This document shows positions 44,601 to 51,511 of a stretch of DNA of 64,000 bases, in pieces. Source of the stretch: Aldehydirespirator sp965116865. GTDB lineage: Bacteria; Actinomycetota; Acidimicrobiia; Acidimicrobiales; Aldehydirespiratoraceae. A model generated the notes under the pieces. The model searched no databases. It saw nothing but the letters and a program-made list of their open reading frames with translations, and was not told where the DNA came from. Numbering within the stretch: the first letter of the stretch is position 1; each line of letters begins with the position of its first letter. The DNA lies in contig OZ220727.1 of NCBI GenBank assembly GCA_965116865.1, forward strand, positions 1,550,001 to 1,614,000. Direction: 5' to 3'. The position numbers were made by a program, and so were the translations under genes.

Positions 44601-44930
44601 GTCACGGCCGGAGGCACCCGCGACCGCTACATCTCCGATCCCGCAGACTTGGGGGAGGCCCTCGAGCGTGCGGCTGCCGCGCCCGAGGCCCGGCGGGCCG
44701 AACTGGCCTGGACGGGCCCGGGGCTCCCCACACCGCGATGGGCGTCGTACTACCTTGACGTGCCTGTGTGGAACCTCGAAGCAAGCCGTCTGTCTGAACT
44801 GCAGGAGTCCGACCTCGTGATCCTCCGAGCCGGCAGGAAGCCCGACTTCGTGCCCGACGACGCCTTCGACGACCCCCTCGCCGCGGTGGGCGACTTCCGG
44901 GTGATCACCGCGGCATCGCTCTCGCCATGA
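41619..44930 (+). CDS. Fusion of O-antigen ligase/polymerase-like domain and PMT (GT39)-like glycosyltransferase
   Basis: A 1,103-residue membrane protein. Residues 1 to about 430 have ten or more spans and the Wzy/WaaL signature (GYWKGVYTNRNSLAPLAAVGVL, GAGSRTAWVALG, LVGHGFFTFWDIEEL, RGSAHNSLVEVGLGLGLLG), which joins repeat units or ligates chains. A disordered linker with three GNDPADNI units follows. From about 500 a second multispan domain starts with LPLGNSDDGRILAFTALK and contains VEAVTYAHHPPLKDWLAIG, the acidic-Asp and HHPPL pattern of PMT-type enzymes that use lipid-phosphate sugars. A hydrophilic insertion of about 110 residues (roughly 725-835) interrupts this domain and contains copies of the dispersed repeat. 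Start: leaderless ATG 41619. Separate proteins are usual, so the fusion is notable. Confidence 0.85.
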   Translation: MAATLASPESADSGLQNAGEGSLTARTARVAAAAAALLVLTNGPVLLFSKSVLDRTGRWEDAAVWPWLLAAAACGGALAAWDLPGARRRRLGAAERIAAAAAGWFALAAVASSLWSVDPTATAWRSSIYAGMALLAWAVARFDVGDTAMTIALVAASAVGASLLLIALRPDLGLDQHGYWKGVYTNRNSLAPLAAVGVLAGVRFVVAPGRARRVAASLLVVGSATGLAGAGSRTAWVALGTAVAVSVVPPACWWLGRRWDRRRAAWACGAAVCAGAAAAAGGLAAIWNEPTLQQRRTIWGLVWDRILDRPLVGHGFFTFWDIEELTQHVLLRRGSAHNSLVEVGLGLGLLGAVPFVAILVLAARNTGLALWRRPGADTWMQAALVALLLVENVTESFVLWFSYSWVLLMAAALRPAPDAATTPLSASALPGPLPGRTARQPGAETPPPFAPTQPEGGDRTGNDPADNIGNDPADNIGNDPAEPELPGGPPRPGAVRAVRRLRSGWTGAVLMALVVLALWLPDASLPLGNSDDGRILAFTALKARNFWDLGPTGSDWGARVDPFVRDSFDAVPRSDPPVEAVTYAHHPPLKDWLAIGSTGLLGESLAALRLPAFIMGASTVLFMASLLRACGLRWGPVLLSLGAMACTGFFYVYGRLGVGFSLLVACTAAVAWLRRTERPSRWALAGAGALAGLTAMQSWIGLAAIGPLAAWLFVSRSEAGQTDERIRHQRAGPWPERPVSTTSKSDNGSAATPRTPTYSRALLRRTRPAAAEPADSPIQPDAERLRTERPARAANESGSGADAARSAPDDAGTLPARLPPPRGWRARGWSPSLTALVVGAAAGAAVTAAWMLAASGLPELVDRFAFRFGNDVATASEQHRFTFGEFLSRQWSFASEELLVPPWLRVLLVPALVAGLVDKRTRVCVAIALAPAAALTFGLQQGAWIHRLWNFPWLAPTTIGLAALLDAARRAVPERLRTAAAAAGGVALAATLLAVTAGGTRDRYISDPADLGEALERAAAAPEARRAELAWTGPGLPTPRWASYYLDVPVWNLEASRLSELQESDLVILRAGRKPDFVPDDAFDDPLAAVGDFRVITAASLSP
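42999..43070 (+). repeat. Three 24-bp tandem units (GNDPADNI) in the polymerase-PMT linker
   Basis: gggaacgacccggccgacaa starts at 42999, 43023 and 43047, an exact 24-bp period. The units encode GNDPADNI twice and GNDPAEPE, a flexible acidic linker between the two enzyme domains. Confidence 0.9.
43770..44070 (+). repeat. Dispersed-repeat insertion inside the PMT-like domain
   Basis: The stretch from about 43770 to 44070 encodes a hydrophilic Arg/Ser/Ala-rich segment between two membrane spans. It contains a copy of the dispersed element (43813-43899, starting ggccgtggcccgagcgg) matching 34501-34588, and a second partial copy (43992-44041) close to the one at 58945-59015. It is in frame and has no stop. 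Confidence 0.75.
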
Positions 44931-47900
44931 CGGTTCCACCCCCGGCCGGCGTGCGGGGCAACGACTGGTGCTCGCTGCCCGTCGCGCCGATCGAGGTCTT
45001 CGAGCCGGAAATTCCCGTAACGGTCGTGGTCCCCTACTACGAGGCGCCCGAGGCCCTGGCCCTGACACTGGCCGGCCTTGAGGGCCAGTCCTACCCGCGG
45101 GAGCTGTTCGACGTCGTCGTGGTCGACGACGGCTCGGACCCCCCGCTGGTTTTGGCCGAGCCGTCGCCTCTGCATCTGCGGGTAGTCCACCAGGAGGATC
45201 TGGGCTTCGGGCTGGCTCGGGCCCGCAACAACGGGGCCCGAGCCGCCCGCGGCCGCATCCTGGCCTTCCTCGATTGCGACATGGTGCCCGAAGCGGACTG
45301 GCTCGCCTCCCATGCCCGGTGGCACCACGCGGCGAGCGACCTGCTGTCGCTGGGATTCCGCCGCCATGTGGACGTCTCCGGCGTCGCCGCGGCCGCCGTG
45401 CGGGAACGGCCCGGCTCTCTCGCCGACCTCTTCGAGGGACGTCCGGTCCAGCGGCCCGAATGGATCGAGCGCCGCATGTCGCTCACCGACGACCTCGCAT
45501 CCGACGCCGACGACGTCTTCCGGACGGTCACCGGAGGGAACTTCGCGGTGTCGGCCGACTTCTTCCGGGCGGTGGGCGGGTTCGACGAGTCGTTCACCCA
45601 GTGGGGGTCCGAGGACATCGAGTTCGGCTGGCGGGCCTACGCCCGGGGAGCCGTGCTGGTGCCGGAGCGCAGCGCCCTGTGCTGGCATCAGGGCGAGGGC
45701 GCCGTCCTCAGCGAGAGCGAGGAGGTGAGCCTCAAGCAGCAACGCGACAAGCTCTCCCACCTGATACCGGACCGCCGGCTGCGGACGTCGCCTCCCGGAC
45801 GGTCCTACACGGTTCCGCAGTTCGTGGTGACGGTGGAGCCCGGCCACATGGACGAGGAGGAGGTGCTGGCGACGGTCGAGAAGGTGCTGGCCGGCAGTGT
45901 CCACGACCTGGTCGTGTGGGTCGAGGAACGGGCGGCGGAGCCGTTCGACCGGCTGCGGCGGCTGCTCGACGGCGACCCCCGAGTGCGTGTGGGAGCTGCG
46001 GGCGGGGCGTTGGAGGCCTGGCCCGCGTCCGCCTTCCACGCGCGCGTCCCCGCCGGCGCCGGCGTCAGGGATCGCACGCTCTACCGGTTGCACAACCAGC
46101 TCGGGACGGCCACAGCGGGCGAGTCGGACCTGGCCTCGGGCCATCGAGTGTCGATAGCCCGCACCTGGGCGCTGCAACGCGCCCGGCGCTGCGGATGGGC
46201 GGTCTCCGACGTCGGCACCATCGTCGAACTCGACGTCGACAGCCTGCAGGTCACCCACGAGCCCAAGCCCCAGAGCTGGTTGGCGGCCCGGCTCCATGGG
46301 CCGGTCAAGTTCCTGATGAGAGCATCGGCCAGGGCCCGGCGGCACGTTGCCACGCTGTTCGGAATGGTGCGGAGCATTCGCAGCCCCCGCGACCTCTGGC
46401 GGTTCATCACGACAGTCGTCCGGGCTGTGGGGTGGCGGCTCGGGAACGTGGGCTGGGTGCTGAGGCGGGGGTGGTTGGCGTTCAGGCGGGGGTGGTTCAG
46501 TACCAGGCGGGGGTGGTTCAGGACCAGGCGGGGGTGGTTCAGGACCCGCAAGCTGGGGCGGACAGTGGCCAGGGCACAGAGAGTGCAGCGCAGGCAGGCG
46601 CGCAAGCGGCTGAAGGTATGGCTGGGCCTCCAGGCGAGGAGCAAGCGGTACGTGCAACGCCTGGCCCGGTATCCCCTCGGCGCCGAGATCGCGGCTGCCG
46701 GGCGCGACGCCTCGGCCGTGTTCGCGGCCTCCACCCGGGTGGCGTCGCGCGTCGGAGACGACCACGTCGACCTGCTGATGGTCGATTCTCCACGCACTCG
46801 CGCCGCGATGTCCGACTCCTCCGGCGACAGCACGGCCCCGGCTGTGGCTGTGCTGTCGGAGATGCATCCCCGCCTCGGCGTCCAGGCGTTCAACCCCGAG
46901 GCGGTCAACCCCGCCGGCTGGTCGGCCGCCTGCCGGCCGGAGTCGGCACCGCTGAAGTCGCTGATGTCGCTGTCGGCGAGCGCGGTCCTGAGCTTGCAGA
47001 TCGGCGGGGAACTCCTGACAGAGATGCGCTCGCTGCATCATGTCGACGACCGGGCCAACTTCCATCGCAGCCCCACCCACAGGGCCGCCGCCCTGGCCGC
47101 CCTGGCCGGGGCCGGGGTACTGGTCCACGCAGAGGAGCCCGACCCCGCGCTGGCCGAGTGCCTCGGCACCGACCTTCACGACCTGATGACGAGCGACGCG
47201 GTCGTGGACGCAGGCGACCACGACCGCGAGCAGATCAGCATCGCCATGCGCCGCTGCGCGTTGCGCGACCACTCGCTGCGGGGACGGGCCCGCCAGCTCC
47301 TGGACGCCTCGGGCATAACGGCGCCCGTTCCCGAGGTGTCGGTGCTGGCCGCGACGCGCCGGCCCGACAAGCTCGCGGACCTCCTAGCCACCGTGGGCGC
47401 CCAGACCTACCCGCGGCTCGAGCTGGTGCTGGGCCTGCACGGCGACGGGTGGGGCGCCGACCCGGAGATCGCGGCCCTGGCCACGTCCTTCGCTCCCGCT
47501 CTGCGGATCGTGCGGGTGGACGGCGCCCTGCCGCTCGGAGCGGTGCTCAACGCCGCCGCGGCTGCGGCCTCCGGCTCACTGCTCACCAAGATGGACGACG
47601 ACGACTTCTACAGCACGGAGCATGTGTGGGATCTCGTCCTCGCCCACGAGTACTCCGGAGCCCAGCTAGTGGGCAAGTCGGCCGAATACGTGTACCTCGA
47701 GCAGATCGACAAGACCGTCCGGGACCGCCAGAGGCACAAGTTCTCCGAGCAGTACATCCCCTTCATCGGGGTGTCTGGCGGGGTGCTGATGATCTCCCGC
47801 CACGACTTCGAGCAGGCCGGGGGCTGGCGCCGGGTGCCGAGGCGGGTCGACATCGCGCTCGCCCAGGACGTCGCCGCCCTGGGGGGCAGGATCTACTGGA

Positions 47901-48085
47901 CCCACGGCGCCGGATACCTGCGGGTCCGCCACGGCGACGAGCACACTTGGAACGTCGACGACAGCCACTTCCTCGGCCGGGCCAGCGATGTGAGGGACGG
48001 CTGCGACTTCGCGTTCGCCGGGATCACCGCGCCAGGGCGGCTCCCGCCGGCGAGAGCGCACGAGGGAGAGGATCGAGTCTCGTGA
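44927..48085 (+). CDS. Large bifunctional family 2 glycosyltransferase with two GT-A domains
   Basis: A 1,052-residue protein. GT domain 1 (about 30-280) has VTVVVPYYEAPEALALTLAGL, VVVVDDGSDPP, NNGARAARGRILAFLDCDMVPEADW and an acceptor part GGFDESFTQWGSEDIEFGWR. A middle region (about 280-800) includes five RRGWF units near 512-543 and a basic Arg/Gln stretch. GT domain 2 (about 805-1,045) has VSVLAATRRPDKLADLLATV, TKMDDDDFYSTEHVWDL and a C-terminal HGDEHTWNVDDSHFLG. Both domains have metal-binding acidic motifs, so both look active. ATG 44927 overlaps the upstream stop (ATGA) and its end overlaps the next gene (GTGA), placing it in one tight operon with the polymerase fusion. The sugars are unknown. 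Confidence 0.88.
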   Translation: MTVPPPAGVRGNDWCSLPVAPIEVFEPEIPVTVVVPYYEAPEALALTLAGLEGQSYPRELFDVVVVDDGSDPPLVLAEPSPLHLRVVHQEDLGFGLARARNNGARAARGRILAFLDCDMVPEADWLASHARWHHAASDLLSLGFRRHVDVSGVAAAAVRERPGSLADLFEGRPVQRPEWIERRMSLTDDLASDADDVFRTVTGGNFAVSADFFRAVGGFDESFTQWGSEDIEFGWRAYARGAVLVPERSALCWHQGEGAVLSESEEVSLKQQRDKLSHLIPDRRLRTSPPGRSYTVPQFVVTVEPGHMDEEEVLATVEKVLAGSVHDLVVWVEERAAEPFDRLRRLLDGDPRVRVGAAGGALEAWPASAFHARVPAGAGVRDRTLYRLHNQLGTATAGESDLASGHRVSIARTWALQRARRCGWAVSDVGTIVELDVDSLQVTHEPKPQSWLAARLHGPVKFLMRASARARRHVATLFGMVRSIRSPRDLWRFITTVVRAVGWRLGNVGWVLRRGWLAFRRGWFSTRRGWFRTRRGWFRTRKLGRTVARAQRVQRRQARKRLKVWLGLQARSKRYVQRLARYPLGAEIAAAGRDASAVFAASTRVASRVGDDHVDLLMVDSPRTRAAMSDSSGDSTAPAVAVLSEMHPRLGVQAFNPEAVNPAGWSAACRPESAPLKSLMSLSASAVLSLQIGGELLTEMRSLHHVDDRANFHRSPTHRAAALAALAGAGVLVHAEEPDPALAECLGTDLHDLMTSDAVVDAGDHDREQISIAMRRCALRDHSLRGRARQLLDASGITAPVPEVSVLAATRRPDKLADLLATVGAQTYPRLELVLGLHGDGWGADPEIAALATSFAPALRIVRVDGALPLGAVLNAAAAAASGSLLTKMDDDDFYSTEHVWDLVLAHEYSGAQLVGKSAEYVYLEQIDKTVRDRQRHKFSEQYIPFIGVSGGVLMISRHDFEQAGGWRRVPRRVDIALAQDVAALGGRIYWTHGAGYLRVRHGDEHTWNVDDSHFLGRASDVRDGCDFAFAGITAPGRLPPARAHEGEDRVS
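46463..46540 (+). repeat. 21-bp tandem repeats encoding RRGW[FL]xxx
   Basis: aggcgggggtggtt starts at 46463, 46484, 46505 and 46526, an exact 21-bp period. It encodes RRGWLAF, RRGWFST, RRGWFRT and RRGWFRT, a cationic Trp-rich stretch that could sit on the membrane face. Confidence 0.9.
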
Positions 48086-48627
48086 CTAGGGTCACGCCGG
48101 CGAGGAGACGGTTCCAGCTGACCAGACTCCTTATTCCACTCTTCCTAGTGCTATATGTTGTGATGATCCCGCTCAACTCTGCAGTCGAGCAGGAGCACTC
48201 CGAAGTCTTTCCTTTCTTCAAGTGGAAGCTATTCTCCCACATTCCCGGCTGGCAGACACACCAATATGCCCTACTGCTAGAAGCCGTTGATTCACAGCCT
48301 GCAGAAGAAGGTACATACCTGATTCCGAACGCCGATGTCCGGGACTGGAAGGCACTCCGATTCGCTGCCTCCGTTTGTGTCAACAAGGGCGACTGTGACG
48401 ACACGATAGCCGACGTGATCTATCCCATCGTTATCCGGTCTACCGGCCACCATGATGTGGAGTTCAGCATCATAGAGGCCGAGATCGACCTGCGTGAAAT
48501 GCAGCCTGCGGTTGATGATGTTGCTGACGGCACAATCCCGATCTTCGATTTCTTCCAGTCCGAAACAGTGATCGGACGATGGAATACGAAGATCGGCCGA
48601 GTCAACGCGTCCGTCCCAACAGACTAA
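48082..48627 (+). CDS. Small single-span membrane protein paired with HTTM-DCC protein
   Basis: The 181-residue product has one N-terminal span (LLIPLFLVLYVVMIPLNSA, about 16-34) and an external domain beginning VFPFFKWKLFSHIPGWQTHQY, with two cysteines in VCVNKGDCDD and an acidic second half. The FFKWKLFSHIP wording resembles short proteins found next to HTTM genes, but I cannot name the family. GTG 48082 overlaps the stop of the double GT (GTGA), and the end overlaps ATG 48627 of the HTTM gene (TAATG). It and its neighbour are clearly poorer in G+C than the rest, so the pair may have been acquired together. Confidence 0.72.
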   Translation: MTRVTPARRRFQLTRLLIPLFLVLYVVMIPLNSAVEQEHSEVFPFFKWKLFSHIPGWQTHQYALLLEAVDSQPAEEGTYLIPNADVRDWKALRFAASVCVNKGDCDDTIADVIYPIVIRSTGHHDVEFSIIEAEIDLREMQPAVDDVADGTIPIFDFFQSETVIGRWNTKIGRVNASVPTD

Positions 48628-50021
48628 TGTACCGAACAACACGGATCCTTCGCAAGTCACTGCTCGGCGTCCGCGTTGCGGGATACCAAGTGCCGACCGA
48701 CCTGAACAAGGCAGCGGCCACGATCGTCCTGCTCAGCCAGTTCTTCTACTTGCTGCTCGCCTACCAGATGACGAAGTCGTCCTTGCGGTTCAGCGCCGCC
48801 TACGAGGATGGGCCGCCCACCGCCCCGCTATGGCCACTGAAACTGCTCCAGCAGTCGATCGGAACGGACTGGCTAGCCCATACGACCACAGTCACTGCCG
48901 TCGGTCTGATCTTCGCCGTAGCGGCAGCGATCGCTCCGAGGATGCTTGTACCGCGATTGGGCACCTTTCTCTATGTGTTGCTGCATGTTGCGTTGAGCAA
49001 CTCCTACGGATCGATCAATCATGGCACACATGTGCTTCTCTACGTAAGCTTTGCGCTATTGTTTCTGCCTCGCCGCAAGAGCGGCCAGCCACAGACTCGG
49101 CGCGATGTACTGGCATGCCTCAATGTTTTCTGGCTGATACAGGTGATCTTGTTGTTGCCCTACACGTTGTCAGCTTTCTGGAAGGTCTGGTATGGCGGCT
49201 TGGAACTACTGTCGCCTGATGCTCTGACGCGTATTCTGATGAATCGCCTGCTGGTAGAAGTGTACGATATACCGCCCCTGATGCCGCTGGTATCACAGTA
49301 TGATTTCTTGGCCAACACACTGTGGTTGCTTACAATCTATATCCAGTTCTTTGCAATGCTGGTCGTATTCCGTCCGCATTTGCATCGACCGTTCGGTGTC
49401 GTTCTCATGCTGTTCCATGTCATGAGTGACTGGCTGATGAACATAACCTTTTCGAATCACATCATCCTGCTGGGACTGTTCTTGGTATTCTCTCCGCTGG
49501 TGCCAATGAGGCTGTCCTTCTCCGGCTTCGCTCAGTCCCTGCCGATCATAGGCATGCCGTTCCGTGCCCGGGCGCGCCTTCGATCGGCGGACCAGTATCG
49601 GCAAGTCGACCGGGTCTGGTTGGTCTACGACGGCGAGTGTCCGTTGTGCAGCAACTACGCTCAATTCCTGAGGCTGAAGCAGTCAGTCAACGAGTTCACC
49701 CTAATCGACGCCCGCCAGGGCGGCCCGGTCGTTGAGGAGGTTCGCAGCCTCCCGCACGATCTCAACGACGGAATGGTCGCAGTAGTGGACGGGCGCTACT
49801 ACATCGGTCACGAGGCGCTCAACGTGCTGGCGCGCCTAGCCGAGGGCCGTGGCGCGTTCAACCGGCTCAACCGGCTGGCATTCACCTCGCCGGTGGCGGC
49901 ACGCCTGGGCTACCCGTGGTTGAAGCTCGGCCGATGGCTGCTCCTGAAGCTCAAAGGCGTGGCGCCTATCGACCACAGCCGGCTTTCGGACCGCTCCGGC
50001 CCGGGCCGGCGATCCCGCTAA
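48627..50021 (+). CDS. HTTM-domain membrane protein with C-terminal thiol-disulfide (DCC/DUF393) domain
   Basis: A 464-residue protein: residues 1 to about 320 have multiple membrane spans with HTTM features (SINHGTHVLLYVSFALLFLPRR, PYTLSAFWKVWYGG, WLLTIYIQFFAMLVVFRP, LFHVMSDWLMNITFSNHIILLG), the fold of vitamin K-dependent gamma-carboxylase relatives. After about 340, WLVYDGECPLCSNYAQFLRLK gives the CPLC redox motif of the DCC family, followed by FTLIDARQG, DGMVAVVDGRYYIGHEALNVLARLA. The substrate is unknown; membrane-coupled thiol chemistry is suggested. ATG 48627 overlaps the preceding stop; the alternative ATG 48579 would overlap by 49 bp. A hand count of 49141-49200 gives 31 G+C of 60, versus 44 of 60 at 47881-47940, so foreign origin is likely. 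Confidence 0.85.
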   Translation: MYRTTRILRKSLLGVRVAGYQVPTDLNKAAATIVLLSQFFYLLLAYQMTKSSLRFSAAYEDGPPTAPLWPLKLLQQSIGTDWLAHTTTVTAVGLIFAVAAAIAPRMLVPRLGTFLYVLLHVALSNSYGSINHGTHVLLYVSFALLFLPRRKSGQPQTRRDVLACLNVFWLIQVILLLPYTLSAFWKVWYGGLELLSPDALTRILMNRLLVEVYDIPPLMPLVSQYDFLANTLWLLTIYIQFFAMLVVFRPHLHRPFGVVLMLFHVMSDWLMNITFSNHIILLGLFLVFSPLVPMRLSFSGFAQSLPIIGMPFRARARLRSADQYRQVDRVWLVYDGECPLCSNYAQFLRLKQSVNEFTLIDARQGGPVVEEVRSLPHDLNDGMVAVVDGRYYIGHEALNVLARLAEGRGAFNRLNRLAFTSPVAARLGYPWLKLGRWLLLKLKGVAPIDHSRLSDRSGPGRRSR

Positions 50022-50029
50022 CGAGACCG

Positions 50030-50221
50030 CTCAAGCCACGCGGGCGCGGGCTGCATACTGGTGGCCACCAACCCGAAGAACGAGACAGCTGCGCTCAAGC
50101 CACGCGGGCGCGGGCTGCGCACTGGTGGCCACCAACCCGAAGAACGAGACAGCTGCGCTCAAGCCACGCGGGCGCGGGCTGCGTACTGGTGGCGCAGCAG
50201 GCTGCCGGCCACCAGCGAGCC
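50030..50221. repeat. Three 64-bp tandem copies of the flippase gene's 3' end
   Basis: ctcaagccacgcgggcg starts at 50030, 50094 and 50158, a 64-bp period. The last unit is the real gene end (stop at 50161-50159); the two outside it repeat the final about 40 coding bases plus downstream DNA. Repeat units outside the gene hold the 12-bp palindrome tggtggccacca, which the gene's own copy lacks. The period is not a multiple of three, so this array is not coding. Confidence 0.88.
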
Positions 50222-51433
50222 CGCCAGCACCGCGGCCACCAGAGCCAGCTCGACTCGTAGGAACGGCTCGAAGTCGAAACTGACCACGACCGCGAAGGCG
50301 GCGATCCCGGCGATCCATCCGACCACCGCCAGCCGGGTGTGGTCCAGCGCGACCAGGCCCAGCGCCAGCGAAAGCATCAGCATCAGACCCCCGCCGCTGG
50401 CGGCCAGCAAGGCCATGTCGCGGCGTCCCAGCTCGTCGCCGAACACCACCCGCACGACCAGCGGGCCCGCCAACGCGGCCGCAGCAGTCGTCGCCACGGC
50501 CACGGCCGCCACCGCCACCACGATCTTGAGCTGCATGTTGCGGAACCCGACGTGGTCGCCGCGGCCGGCCAGGGTGGCCAGGCTGGGCAGCAGGCTGGCC
50601 TTCACCGCCTGGAAGAAAAACAGCGGGATGCGGGCGACGAGCATGCCGTTGAGGAACACGCCGGGCGCCTCGGCCCCCAGCTCGTCGCCGCCCACGATGT
50701 CCACCGCCACAGGCCCGACGTTGAGGACGAAGGCCTCCCCGGCGGCGGCGACCAGCAGGAAGCCCAACGCAGGGGTGAGCTCCCGGTAGGTGGCCGGCGG
50801 GCCGGGCCGCACGAACGGCCGGCGGGGACCGGCCGCCGCCGCAGCAGCAACTGCGAGCGCGAAAGCGATAGCCGCGCCGTAGGCGCCCACCGCGACCACC
50901 CCGAAGACGGCCAGCGCCACGGCCACAGCCATTCGGGCCCCTCCTTCGACCACGAAATACCAGGCGTAGCGGTCGAACAGGTGGCGGCCGCCGAGAATGC
51001 CGCGCACCAACTGCGACCCCGCGAATGCGCCCAGCGCCGCAACGAGGGCCAGCAGCAGTTCGAGCCGGCCGTCGAGCAGGCTGTCCAGTCCCAGCGGCCA
51101 GGCAACCAGCAGGCCCGCGGTCACCAGCACGAACTGGGCCGCTCCCAGCACACCGGCCCGGCGCAGCACCGGCGCGCTGCCCACTCCCCGGCTGGCCCGG
51201 TCGGCGGTGGCCCGGGCCACCTCCTGCTCCAAGGGCTGGAACAGCCCGAATCCGCCGATGTTCACCAAGGCCCACAGCACGGCCAGCCCGCCGTAGCCGT
51301 CGTCGCCCAGGGCGCGCCGGGCCACCGCCAGGTACCCGTAGGTGGTGAGCCCGTTGAACACCAGCCCCCACAGGATCCAAGAGGTCCCGAGGGGCAGAAG
51401 GCTCCCGAGGCGCCCCCGGAGACTGTTAAGCAA
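50159..51433 (-). CDS. MOP-superfamily polysaccharide flippase (Wzx/MATE-like)
   Basis: A 424-residue protein with about twelve spans (GTSWILWGLVFNGLTTYGYLAVAR start; WALVNIGGFGLFQPLEQEVARA; FFFQAVKASLLPSLATLAGRGD; MALLAASGGGLMLMLSLALG), the layout of polysaccharide-exporter flippases that turn lipid-linked oligosaccharides outward. It is transcribed opposite to the HTTM gene, and its end is tandemly repeated in the spacer. No ATG or GTG is available at the right place; the frame opens with TTG 51433 (LNSLRGRLGS), so this start is inferred. It may serve the products of the GTs nearby as an alternative to the Wzm/Wzt pair. Family assignment is good, substrate unknown. Confidence 0.82.
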   Translation of the reverse strand: MLNSLRGRLGSLLPLGTSWILWGLVFNGLTTYGYLAVARRALGDDGYGGLAVLWALVNIGGFGLFQPLEQEVARATADRASRGVGSAPVLRRAGVLGAAQFVLVTAGLLVAWPLGLDSLLDGRLELLLALVAALGAFAGSQLVRGILGGRHLFDRYAWYFVVEGGARMAVAVALAVFGVVAVGAYGAAIAFALAVAAAAAAGPRRPFVRPGPPATYRELTPALGFLLVAAAGEAFVLNVGPVAVDIVGGDELGAEAPGVFLNGMLVARIPLFFFQAVKASLLPSLATLAGRGDHVGFRNMQLKIVVAVAAVAVATTAAAALAGPLVVRVVFGDELGRRDMALLAASGGGLMLMLSLALGLVALDHTRLAVVGWIAGIAAFAVVVSFDFEPFLRVELALVAAVLAGSLVAGSLLRHQYAARARVA

Positions 51434-51511
51434 CTTTCCGATGGCGCGGTCCTTCCGGGATCCTGAGCGCCAAGAGTCTAGGTTGAGGCCAGGCTCGGTC
51501 CGTTGCAGCCT

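Noticed and set aside
41958..45068. Minus-strand frame of 1,036 codons opposite the polymerase-PMT fusion
   Set aside because: Arg/Gly/Gln-rich shadow of a membrane protein; the plus strand shows known families and leaderless start.
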